64,000 nucleotides of DNA from Dipteronia dyeriana (lineage: Eukaryota > Streptophyta > Magnoliopsida > Sapindales > Sapindaceae), in the NCBI GenBank assembly GCA_032871835.1, contig CM065298.1:11351096-11415095 (forward strand). Reading direction: 5' to 3'. Below, piece by piece: positions 45,378-60,582 of this stretch (positions are counted from its first letter, which is position 1; each line of letters begins with the position of its first letter). The position numbers and the translations under genes are program-made. The notes under the pieces are model-generated. The model had not been told where the DNA came from. It made no database searches and saw nothing but the letters and a program-made list of their open reading frames with translations.

Positions 45378-45710
45378 ATTTCCCCATTTGGGAAAAATGG
45401 GGATGAGGAATTTTGGGGGGAGGTATATCCATCCCCATCCCAATCCCCATTAATATATTACAAATACAAATATATATTATAATTAATAATATATATTATA
45501 ATTATATTTATATATGTTTTGGGGAAATGAGGAAATGGGGATGGGGGATCTCATCCTCATCCCCATTTCAATATAATTGTGGGGAAAATGAGGAAATGGG
45601 GAGGGGTTCCTCCATCCCCATCCTCCCCCATTTCCCCATTCCCCCCCCCCCCCCTAAATCCCTAAATAGGGATAGGGACGCGGGGAATTGGGGAAAAATG
45701 TGCATCTCTA
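45277..45710. mobile_element. hAT MITE (434 bp) with perfect 8-bp TSD
   Basis: The left end is TAGGGATGCACATTTTGGGA and the right end reads back TAGAGATGCACATTTTTCCC. The octamer GGGGGGAT flanks it at 45269-45276 and 45711-45718. It is packed with ATCCCCAT / GGGGATGG words and has a run of about 27 C (45350-45377) and a second C run near 45640. There is no coding capacity. It is nested in solo LTR B. Confidence 0.92.
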
Positions 45711-45844
45711 GGGGGGATAGATGGGGAAGAGAAGCCTCCAAAGTGAAGAGAAAAGAGGGTATTCATACTGTTGAGAGGTTAGGGCAAGAATTGGGTTTGA
45801 AAAGACAATATTGCCCCCCTAAAAACGGGTTGAAAATAGCAAAT

Positions 45845-45975
45845 CTGGGCACGTGCACTGGTGAGGGGTGCGCTGGTTGACCAGAGCTTCACCAGTGCCA
45901 ACCTACTGGTATTTTGCACTGGTGAGGGTGTTCTGGTTGAGTGGCGCTTCACCAGCGCCAGTATTTTCCAGCAGC
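45845..45975. repeat. GC-rich CACTGGTGAGG minisatellite in solo LTR B
   Basis: About two units of GCACTGGTGAGGGTG(C/T)(G/T)CTGGTTGA...GCTTCACCAG(T/C)GCCA. It has the same core as the 62-bp array at 2116-2356, at a different period. Confidence 0.75.
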
Positions 45976-45980
45976 GCTCA

Positions 45981-46340
45981 CCATTACGGAAATTACCATA
46001 ACTTCATCTAGAAAATCCAGAATCACGATCCGTAAAATACGTTAGAAAGAAGACATCCGGGGCTTTCCGAAAAGTGGTAACGGAAAATGTAGTTCAATCT
46101 GAGGAGAAAGATATGGTCCCCGAAATTTGGGTGTTCTTCATAAAGTTCTTAGCCGCTGTCGTGTTTCCAAGCTTGCGCACCGTTACAAAAACAAACATAT
46201 CTCCCTCTAAAAAACCCGGAATTGCGATCCGTAAAAACCAATGGAAAGAAGACCTCTGGGGATTTCTAAAAATAGGTAGTAAGAAACACAGTTCACTTTG
46301 AGGAGGGAGATATGGACCCTGAAATTTGGGTGTTCTGCAC
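45981..46340. repeat. About 200-bp direct duplication in solo LTR B
   Basis: Copies near 45981-46137 and 46178-46338 share GAA(T/A)(T/C)(A/G)CGATCCGTAAAA, GAAAGAAGAC(A/C)TC, GA(A/G)ATTTGGGTGTTCT, at perhaps 75% identity. Confidence 0.7.
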
Positions 46341-47695
46341 ACTCCATTTCCATTTCAGCCCATCTAACCTCTAAAACTCTTCAATTAAGTTCAAATACCT
46401 TCCGTAGGGAACTTGTACCTACACAAGGCTTACAAACACATTAAATACCAAAATATGCTAAAAAATGAGAACAAAAGATAGGTAATGAAGACCTCAAATA
46501 GGTATATAAATCGTTCCGATCAGTATATAAGCTTCAATTTTCACCTGCTTTATGTCCTGATATTATAAATGCATTGTATTGGTGTTTCATATACTTTTGG
46601 GGTCACCAATGTGTGCAAGAATACCATTAACATCCAGAATAAGAAGCTTTTTCTTGACATCGGTGCTACTGCCATTGGCCTTTTTAAGTTTAGCAACACA
46701 AGATCTACTTTTTTGAAGGATAAAAGATGTCTTTCGATTGACATATTGTCCAAGCCCTCTAACCTGTCCTGAAGGCTCTGGTTTTTCTAACGCCTTGGTT
46801 AGAATCTCATCAGTACCCTCAATTTGAACTTCACCTCTTTGCACTTGTTCATTGATTTGTTTCTACACATTTTATTCCCGTGCACAAATGAATAAATTTG
46901 TATGCAGGTTTTTAGGAAAAGAGATAAAAATCTAAACATACATTTCAATTGAAAGACGACGTGTCATTACTACATGCATGTATATAACTTATATATCAAT
47001 TCAAGGATTTAATAAAGATGTGTCATTATACTACATGTATACAAGTACAACTTACATTTCTTTTAGCACATGCCTTGGTTGATTCATCAAGAAACACTCC
47101 TTTCTGTTGACGTAATATCCTCCATAAAACCGAGCGGTCAATGTCCTCGGCTGTACTGACCTCGTCGTCTGTTGCATGTTTACGTTACTACAAATATATG
47201 CTCATAATGAGATGTTTGGAATAAATACAATAATGCTTGGACTAAATAAAATAATATCATCGAAAGAAACAACTTAAATTTGTACAGACACATACGGACA
47301 TACAGTTTTCTTTCATCCGATCATATCCCAAATGTGAGAGTCGGCTAGGGTAACAATTCCTTTTACTGTTCTGCTTATTTTTCTCCCTTCTTACCTGAGG
47401 AGGTAATGACAATGAACATAATATAAATACTAACACTAACAATATCTTAATAAAACTGCCAACTTCAGATGAACATACCAAGAATTCTTCCTTACATCTG
47501 GATTCTACAAAGATAGTCCAATCATCTTGTTTGATGAAGTTGAAGCATTCTGGTGGATATTTCAGATTCTCCCTTCTCCAGCTTAGGGATTATGAATTCT
47601 GTAGTAAGCCTTGAACGGAAATCTCTCCATCTTTTTCCCGCTATGACCAAAATCCTTTTCTTCAATGTTTCATCAATGTCAAATATTGACTGTAA

Positions 47696-48012
47696 GAAAA
47701 AAAATTAAAGAATTAGTCAGCTCTCAATCTCAATCAAATTCCCATAAGGTTTTTTCCCTTTGTCAAGGGTTTTGCACATAAAATTGTGTTCCTTTCTTAT
47801 ATCATTTTACATCTCATTACTAGTATATTACAAATAAAATTCTTTGATCAATTAATAACCCAGTTGGCAAAAAATCACCGCCAACACGTTTGAAAAGTCA
47901 CTTGATTCACTTTGAAGAAGAGGAGTTTGCAGGGATGATGATGAAGCAAAGCTAGTGGTCTTCAAGTGATACACGTGTGCAGTCGCCTATGAAGTCAAGC
48001 AGAGAGGTTTTC
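47696..48012. other. Spacer upstream of the chimeric gene
   Basis: No gene, RNA or repeat recognised. The En/Spm-like coding sequence begins on its left edge. Confidence 0.4.
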
Positions 48013-48378
48013 GAGCATCTCCAAGAGTCTCCCGTAGCGACCCCTTATTTAAGGGTGAATGTTGTTGTAAGGGATCATTAAGGGAGTATGTGTTCCAACA
48101 ATATTCCCTTAAATGACTTATTTATAATTTATTATTATTGTCTGTAAAGCCTACTTATTTTTTTATTACTTTTTATATACTCATGAACTATATTTCTTCT
48201 TTATATATGACACCCATTTAATCAAGAGAGGTTGAAGCCACCCTTTAATTAAGTGAGTTAACTCCACTGGATACTAATTAAGAGAGTCATTAAGAGATCT
48301 CTTGGAACAGTAAAAATTGTAGCTCATTCCTTAATTAAGCTACGCAGATTAATTAAGGAATCGGTTGGAGATGTTCTT
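48009..48378. mobile_element. MITE candidate with GAGCATCTCCAA ends
   Basis: The left end GAGCATCTCCAAGAG and the reverse of the right end (GAACATCTCCAACCG) form short imperfect inverted repeats of a type frequent in plant MITEs. ATTAAGG(A/G) words are enriched inside. No convincing target-site duplication was found, so the family is undecided. Confidence 0.4.
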
Positions 48379-48717
48379 AGTCTGTAGAAATCCTAAATTC
48401 AAAATATAGTTGACAAATTTAATAAAAATTTATACAGCCAACATGAGGAGTGGAAGACTGTAAGGCAGCCTCAGTAATGGAGAGAAGCCAAATGGTAATT
48501 TTGAAAATAAAAGAAAAGGGTTGATTTTATTTATAAAATCGAAATATGGGCTGATATGTAATTAACTGAAAAACAAGTGTCAGAAACGTAATACAAAACA
48601 TTAAAAAAAAAGAAGTTGAAATATAGTCATGAGGACAGATGTCAACTCCACATAGAGTGACTGTCCAGGCGAACTGTTCTTCGAACTGTAAAATCCTAAT
48701 TTTAATTCTTAAAAGTT

Positions 48718-48848
48718 TGGGCCGAATATTGACCCATTCAAATTGGAATGAGTAAGACGAAGTAGGATCGGCCCAATAATTGCAACCCCCAAGATTTATG
48801 AAATCAAATGGGAAGACACAAAGAGTTAAGCAAATCCAAAAACCCTAA
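48718..48848 (+). promoter_or_regulatory. mTERF promoter motifs: two site II elements and a telo box
   Basis: TGGGCC at 48718-48723 and GGCCCA at 48770-48775 are site II (TGGGCY) elements in opposite orientations, and AAACCCTAA at 48840-48848 is a telo box. This pairing is characteristic of plant nuclear genes for organellar and ribosomal functions and fits the gene that follows. A conventional TATA box is not obvious. Confidence 0.6.
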
Positions 48849-48944
48849 TTGGGAGGAATTCAGGAACCAGTGCGAGGGACAACAAAAATCAGAATTCAGG
48901 TCCTTCCATTTGCAGTATCACAGGCAAGTTTTCGTTTTATAAAA

Positions 48945-50099
48945 ATGAATCACTGCATTTGCAAAAGTCTCATCTCACTCTCTTTCAACAACTCTACACA
49001 ACTATCCAAACCACCATTTGTATACTCCATATCTCTCCTGCTTTTATCGTCTTCTTCCTCTCGCTCCCACAAAACTGGAACTAAAACCAAAGTTTCGTTA
49101 CAAGATTACTTGCGCAATCGGCACCATTTTTCACCGGAAGCCGCCTCAAAAGCCTCATCTATCAGAAGTCATCTTAAAGAGCCTCATAACTCGGATTCAG
49201 TGCTGTCATTTCTTAAACAAATCGGTTTCTCCAATACCCATATCGAGAATCTAATTCAAAAGGCACCCGCCGTTCTCTTCGCTGATCTTGATAATACTAT
49301 CAAGCCCAAAATCAAGATTTTTCAAAACTTGGGGTTGTCATCAACAGACATTGCTGATTTAATTTCTACTACTCCCTGGATTTTCAAAAGAAGTGTTGAT
49401 AGCCTTACGCAATCGACTTTGGTGTTGAGGAGTATTTTAGGATCCAATGCTGATGTTTCTAAATTATTAAAAGTATCTGCTTGGTTTTTGAAATCTGATT
49501 TGGAAAAGACAGTGATGCCTAACATAGAGTTTACGAAAAGTTGTGGGATTACTACTCCACAGATTGTTCAACACATGTTTACTTTCCCTAGATTGTTCCT
49601 CCATCAACCTGAGTCTATGAAGGATTTTGTGAGAAGGGTTGATGAATTAGGAGTAGATAGGAAATCTAAGAGGTTTCTTCCTGCTATTCGAACTATAAGT
49701 TCGATGAGTAAGGAGAATTGGGAGCTCAAATTGAAGCTTTTCGGGAGCTTGGGATTTAGTGAAGATGATACTCTCTCGGTATTTAGGAGGATGCCCCAAG
49801 CACTTGCTGTATCTGTGAGGAAGATTAAAGAGGTGATCGACGTGCTGCGTAGAAGAGCGAATGTAGATACTTCTTTTATAGTTAACAACCCATCGGTGCT
49901 TTTATCCAGCGTTGAGAAGTGCCTAAATCCTCGACTAGAAATTTTTAACCAACTGAAAAGTAAGAATTTGCTTCCCAGAAAAACTAGTTTGGCTACCATT
50001 TGTAAGTTACCTAAAATGAAGTTCATAAAAAGGTACGTTGTTCCTTATTCTGCTCAACTTGGAGAAGTGTCCTTTCCATTGAAAGCTCATAGTTTGTAA
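48945..50099 (+). CDS. Organellar mTERF-family transcription termination factor
   Basis: A single-exon gene of 384 codons. The ATG at 48945 is preferred over the in-frame ATG at 48849 because the N-terminus from there (MNHCICKSLISLSF, then a Ser-rich basic stretch) looks like an organelle transit peptide, and because a CAG acceptor-like site lies between them; the longer 416-codon form is possible. The body has the repeated helical mTERF pattern: FLKQIGFSNTHIENLIQKAP, KIFQNLGLSSTDIADLISTT, LKLFGSLGFSEDDTLSVFRR and MPQ, PSVLLSSVEKCLNPRLEIFN and LP. These mTERF motifs bind organellar nucleic acid and act in transcription termination, splicing or translation. Plants have about 30-35 members; which one, and chloroplast or mitochondrion, is not resolved. 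There are no disruptions and the TAA-region is AT-rich after it. Confidence 0.92.
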   Translation: MNHCICKSLISLSFNNSTQLSKPPFVYSISLLLLSSSSSRSHKTGTKTKVSLQDYLRNRHHFSPEAASKASSIRSHLKEPHNSDSVLSFLKQIGFSNTHIENLIQKAPAVLFADLDNTIKPKIKIFQNLGLSSTDIADLISTTPWIFKRSVDSLTQSTLVLRSILGSNADVSKLLKVSAWFLKSDLEKTVMPNIEFTKSCGITTPQIVQHMFTFPRLFLHQPESMKDFVRRVDELGVDRKSKRFLPAIRTISSMSKENWELKLKLFGSLGFSEDDTLSVFRRMPQALAVSVRKIKEVIDVLRRRANVDTSFIVNNPSVLLSSVEKCLNPRLEIFNQLKSKNLLPRKTSLATICKLPKMKFIKRYVVPYSAQLGEVSFPLKAHSL

Positions 50100-51584
50100 A
50101 ATTTTTGTTTCTGGTTGATAGTTATTGAATATGAAGCAAATTGTATTATGAATCGAAATATCAACTTTTGATAATGCAATCCATTTTGAATGAGCAATGA
50201 ATAGGAGCTGGAGATTATGGTTGATTTCTAGGTCATATTTCTGCTCTAATGACTTGCATTTTTCACCTTGTATTGTCTACATTTATTTGTCTGAAATAAA
50301 GATAAAATGTTGACAACTCTTGTTTATTTTTTTTCATAATTATATGCCTCTACTTTGATAGATTGAATAGTTTGGGCACTTGATATCTAATATCTGCATT
50401 TACAATTTCCATTTCGCTAACTACTTTGGCTTCATGTTATTGTAAATTTGTAACCTAGGAAATCATTTGGAACCAGCAATACTTAATCAACATACTGCAT
50501 ACCCTGGTTGAAATGTCTTAATGAATGAATTTTTTTATTGAAATGATGCTTCTCATAGATATTGGACATGTAATTTTTTTTCCTATTATGACGATTATTA
50601 ATGTGTCAATAAGCTACCAGCTAGTTTAGCCCTATGTATGATATGCAGGAAAAATAATGCCTGCTGGAAATATTACTAATTTGATTGTTGAATTACAAGC
50701 GCTATTGATTGAGAAATTCTCTTTGATTTTCTTTTTATAAAAATCTCTTCTAGTCGTGTTATCAGTCTTACTATTTGACTAGCATCAAATCATATTTAAG
50801 ATATGCAATTCAGTCCAAATGTGGTAGTTTCTCAACTGTTTGAAAGGAATAGACAAAAGAAAGCATTAGAGCAAGCTGAAGCACAGTCGAATGTTGATCA
50901 GGCGAGACTGCTTGCTGGAACACACGGCTCTCTTGCATGACCTGATCTTGCCTTGTTTGTCTTTGCCTGCTCACCCACTTCATATCCTGCAAACATTTTA
51001 TTCTTTGTGCTTTTGGTTTCTGAATCATAGATATGTGCTAGATGCCATTATATTTGGGGTTGTCATTTATCTTCTTATCCTTTTAGGATAGTGTAACGTT
51101 TCAAATCATCAATTCACAACAAATTCACATTTTACGAGTGATTATTCTTTGGTTTGATGGATTTATTTGCATAATGTGATACTAACATCCACCTTTACTT
51201 CTTGATGTTGAAAATTCTTATGTTTTATTAGGAAATCTGAGTTTGATTGAATGTTAATTTAGTCGATTTAAGATTTGAATTTAGAATGTTGGGGTCTTGG
51301 TTTAAAGCTTAGGAAAAAGAAATCAGAATTGTCTATAGCTATCATGTTTTGGATTCACAACATGCTGTTTCGTAATAAATGTTGGTATGCTTACTCTGTA
51401 TATTGAATCTGAACCAGAACATAATCAGTTCTTTTTGGATTATATCTAATGACAGAACAGTTTCATTCATATATGAAGATTATAATTATAACACCAAGTA
51501 GTTTAAGAAGTAGATTGCTGGTACTAGGAAGCAAAATACTAAGTTCAAGAAGTAGATTGCTACTTGCTTGTCGTGGGATTAAGG
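50100..51584. other. 3' flank of mTERF; no further gene
   Basis: AT-rich intergenic DNA. A repeated AAGAAGTAGATTGCT occurs twice at about 51506-51561. A block near 50870-51010 is more GC-balanced, but no frame in it resembles a known protein. Confidence 0.45.
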
Positions 51585-51692
51585 GTCAGGCAATACCAAC
51601 TTAAATTTCTGACTTAATTTATTGAATTCAACATTGGTTGAAATGTTGAAGTCAATAAATTAAGTCTGAAATTGAAGTTGACATAGCCTGAC
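51585..51692. repeat. Near-perfect 50-bp-arm hairpin
   Basis: Left arm 51585-51634 and right arm 51643-51692 pair at 44 of 50 positions around an 8-nt loop (TGGTTGAA). The inner 24 bp pair with one mismatch. The size and pairing fit a miRNA- or siRNA-producing fold-back or a tiny MITE. No target-site duplication was seen. Confidence 0.8.
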
Positions 51693-52734
51693 CAATAAGT
51701 TAAATATTCACCCAAAAAAATAAAATTAAGCTCTACTCTTGCAGCAGCTCTCTAACACCAGCAGTCTATTGAATCGAAGGTAGAGATACATTTGGCATTT
51801 CACTTGAAATGATTCTCACACCTTCTCGTAATAAATTCAGTATAAAAATCTTTTCTTTTAAAGCTTTGTAGTACATAATAGTATATGGTTAGTCCTAATT
51901 CTATGCTTGAAAATTTAGTAGGTTTGGCTGTTTTTGGGGCATATAGTATCTAATTTTTGTTCTCTCAGTCCCCATCATGTGTTATATGTTGACTGGAGAG
52001 ACCTCAAATATAGAGACGATATGTCAAAGCTGCTCTAAGTGGAAACACACGGAATGGTTGCATCTGCAGGAAAGCCTCTCTAGTCACCCAACCCCAAGTT
52101 GATTTTTATTGTGATTTTGTATGTGAAACGCACCATTTTTCATTATTTGTGTCTAAGCTTTCAAGAAGCTGCTTCGTATCAATCGGTGAAGTACAGTTGC
52201 TGCAGCACTGCAGTCTGCTGTCTGCATATTGCATTTTTGAATGCCCCTATCACGTTTGCTTTTGGCAAGCTCATTATGTTAATGAAAAATATGGATTTTT
52301 AACTTGTGCACTTGTAGTTCTGTAGAATGAAAATGAAGATTTTGAATAGTGAGAGGCAGTGGTGCAAGAGTGAGAGATTCGGTGGTGATAGATTTAAATT
52401 TTGAATGAGTGAGAGAGAGAGATCGATGGTGAGTAGAGAAAAAAATGAAGATTTTTTTTTTAAAAAAAAATTGTTTCTATTTTGTTTATTTAATTTAATA
52501 ATATAACAATTAAATAATTAATGCTAACCGTTTGGATCAGAATAGTCATTTATCAAACTAGAGGAATCAAAACGGTTAATTCCTCAAAATAGATGGACAT
52601 TTAAAAAACAATATCCCTATATAATATTGCAACAAAAGGAAATCTAAACATTAACAAATAGTGTAATGATCGCGCAAGATAAAATCTAGTTGAATAAAAG
52701 TTGAGACACGATTTACATGGTTGATCTAGACTAT
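51693..52734. other. Intergenic DNA; no gene seen
   Basis: AT-rich, with a GAGAGAGAGA tract near 52400-52430. The frame 52099-52302 has no recognisable features. Confidence 0.4.
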
Positions 52735-53327
52735 GGATTCACATCTAAGCATGAAAAGGCCACCTTCATGATGGATTTTAGTTTCTCAATTTCAAACAAA
52801 GGTGGTGGAATTCGTCCATCGATGAAGTTGAAAGTCAGAAAAGAACATCTTTTGAATGATTTCCTTTGATCACTTTCAATGCCAACACTCTAAAGTTGTA
52901 CACGGCGTATTTTATGGTTATCTTCATTGTGAAAGCAAATTCTATCAAAATATATGATCATTTAATCTATTAATTATATAGAATTAACTTATAAGGCTAC
53001 AGTAATTGATGAATTATATACATGGTGCAATATATCCATAAATGCCCGATGAGTCTACCTTGAGAACCTTAACAATACCAAAGGTTGAAACATTTCGTAT
53101 TCCAAATCCAACAATACATTCTTGCTTAATAAGTTTCGATGAATAATCGGTGGGTAGCAATCATGGTGCATGTATGACAAAGGCATGAGCCCACCTCTTA
53201 TAACATTCATTTTTTTTCTCAATTAAGTTCTGTTGCCGCTCCTTCGTTGCTAAAGATTGTGCCAAGCTACCCCTTTCAATAGATTCATAAACTAGAAACG
53301 AGTATCGAGCATGTGAACAAAAACCAT
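52735..53327 (-). pseudogene. LRR receptor-like kinase, kinase-domain remnant
   Basis: Minus-strand fragments in kinase order: GFCSHARYSFLVYESIERGS then LAQSLATKERQQNL (subdomains IV-V, 53327-53230); LSYMHHDCYPPIIHRNLLSK then NVLLDLEYE (subdomains VI, 53200-53090); and a last piece with DGRIPPPLFEIEKL and KSIMKVAFSCLDVNP (subdomain XI, 52850-52735). The sequence is closest to LRR-XII/MIK2-type receptor kinases. The catalytic HRD is HRN, DFG and the activation segment are unrecognisable, and several frames are used, so it is dead. No LRR region is in the window. Confidence 0.8.
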
Positions 53328-53760
53328 AAAATTTCACAGTATTTCAATACGATATTTCATTAGAATTCAATTTGTATAAGAGTTATTATTGAATTATATA
53401 TCTACTTTAGTAATTTTGATAAAGATATATATAGAACTTAAACAAATTTAAAATTTGGGGTATTATTACATTCTTTTTCTAATTAAATAATATGTAATGA
53501 TACATTTTTCAATAAATTATCCCAAAAATATATACAATCCAATGTGACAGTCCAGTAAAAGATATGATGAGAATAAAAACATGACAATTTATTAAATGAG
53601 CTGGACTACTATATTGTATTGTACATATTTTTAGGACAATTATTTGAAAAGAGTAGAATTTTCCTTAAATAATTATGTCCTTTTAAGTAATTTAACTTGT
53701 GAGTATTTAAGTAATAAATGATTTTCATTAAAAACCAGGGGAGGAGAGAACTTTTTTTTG
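53328..53760. other. Upstream intergenic of FTSHI2
   Basis: AT-rich; nothing recognised. Confidence 0.4.
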
Positions 53761-53761
53761 G

Positions 53762-53775
53762 TGGGCCTAGGCCCA
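53762..53775 (+). promoter_or_regulatory. Palindromic site II promoter motif of FTSHI2
   Basis: TGGGCCTAGGCCCA is a perfect 14-bp palindrome of two TGGGCC site II elements, about 285 bp upstream of the FTSHI2 start codon. It is the same motif class as in the mTERF promoter and is bound by TCP-type factors in other plants. Confidence 0.65.
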
Positions 53776-54060
53776 ATGACAACAAAATCCATTTTAACTC
53801 TGACAACCAAAACGATGTCGTTAAATGTGTTTCCTCTGAAATCCCCATCTATCTACTACAACATTCAACAGAGCACAGAAGCTCCGTTGTTTTTATACTT
53901 TCTACTTCAATGTCGATTCAATCAATGCTCAATTTTCGAGTCATCACACTCCCTCACTCTCATTTCACGATGTAAGTCTTTTTATATACATTTTACTCAT
54001 CTCATTGTACATTATAATTTGTTTCAAATTGTTTAAATTATACAATTTAAGTACATTTTC

Positions 54061-59780
<5,720 letters not shown>

Positions 59781-60582
59781 TCGGAATTCCTACAGAAGTC
59801 ATTTGCCGATTGCTAAAATTTTGATCTAACAACACCGATGTATGTTCCAAGCTCGTCGGCTGTTTGAAGGACAGATGTTACCTTCACGGACGTGCCGGTG
59901 GCAGAGAGGTCCTCTCTAGAGATAATAGATGTATATACGGTCATAAAGTGATCACATGTTGAAGCTTATTTGATGGTAAACCATGCAACAATCATGGTTG
60001 GCTGAAGCCATGGTTACATTCCAAGAGCAATATCAACCAATTCATCATTCAATGTCATTTCTGTGCCATCTCTCTTGTTACATTTTATTGGCTTGATATA
60101 AAATTCAATGTACTATTAACCGATTTTATTTTTATTTTTTACTGGAAAAAATAAAATATCTTGTTTGTCGTGCTCCTTGTATATTTTCCTTGTGGGATCT
60201 TTCCATGAACCTTTAATTATTTTTTGTTTACTTTAATCAATTTTGAAGTACTCAGACAAATAAAGTGAATCAGAGGATTATATTATGATGATCGCTTAAT
60301 TCACAAAAAAAAAAAAAAAAACCAGTTTCTAGTTTCTCCGCATTTTATTCCATTCAAAATATTTGACCAACTCTTCAACATTTTAACAGCAACCAGCCAA
60401 CCACTTTATACACGTTCATGTTATAACTGTCAATATATAACTACCAATAACCGCCACAGGCCATCCTCATCTTTTAAACTAAACTGTTCACTCTTTTTCA
60501 ATCACACACATTGCACAGCAGAAAATCTCTGCTCAATCAACTCTAGCAGGAAAGGAAAAAAAAAATAGAAAGAAAAAGAAAA
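59781..60582. other. FTSHI2 3' flank and phytocyanin promoter
   Basis: The first about 400 bp are the likely 3' UTR and flank. An A-run of 18 lies at 60303-60321. AATATATAAC at 60433-60442, about 150 bp before the ATG of the next gene, is a plausible TATA box. Confidence 0.45.

Larger units (their letters stand above)
43526..46522 (-). mobile_element. Solo LTR B (2997 bp, TSD GTATA)
   Basis: It runs from TGACGGACACGTCGTTGCAG to AAATCGTTCCGATCA and is flanked by identical GTATA at 43521-43525 and 46523-46527. It is co-oriented with and related to solo LTR A. Its left end also matches the end of the LTR fragment at 21060-21999. It contains a hAT MITE (45277-45710), a tRNA-like sequence (44298-44370), a GC-rich minisatellite and a 200-bp internal duplication. 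It splits the chimeric transposase-phosphatase locus between exons. Confidence 0.93.
37263..47695 (-). pseudogene. Chimeric gene: En/Spm (Ptta) transposase domain fused to HAD/FCP1-NIF phosphatase domain
   Basis: Exons on the minus strand: 47695-47500 (AGKRWRDFRSRLTTEF, then DDWTIFVESRCKEEF after a shift); 47430-47340 (RREKNKQNSKRNCYPSRLSH); 47170-47055 (DRSVLWRILRQQKGVFLDES); 46844-46590, holding both the Ptta end PSGQVRGLGQYVNRKTSF and the phosphatase start VKKKLLILDVNGILAHIGD. Then 43440-43340 (DFVQFCLQKFNVGIWSST); 43195-43137 (LVEDLKVDFSFIW); 40300-40180 (KPLFMNELNELL, VRWKKGVF); 37745-37691 (HLLVDVSPESAANNP); 37613-37548 (SGIFPTPYT, DSFLG); 37384-37263 (GPKGEFRIFLEGLEEAENVQ, ends TAA). 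The last exons join with clean GT/AG sites (TTTTCTAG/GTAAGC; TTGCAACAG). The parts follow plant NIF-like phosphatase order. Two solo LTRs and a LINE sit in it, with frameshifts and a stop. Confidence 0.75.

Noticed and set aside
45252..45880. Frames with long proline or glycine runs
   Set aside because: They come from the poly-C tract and ATCCCCAT repeats of the MITE.
50810..51091. Small frames on both strands downstream of mTERF
   Set aside because: No family resemblance, no splice context; treated as intergenic.
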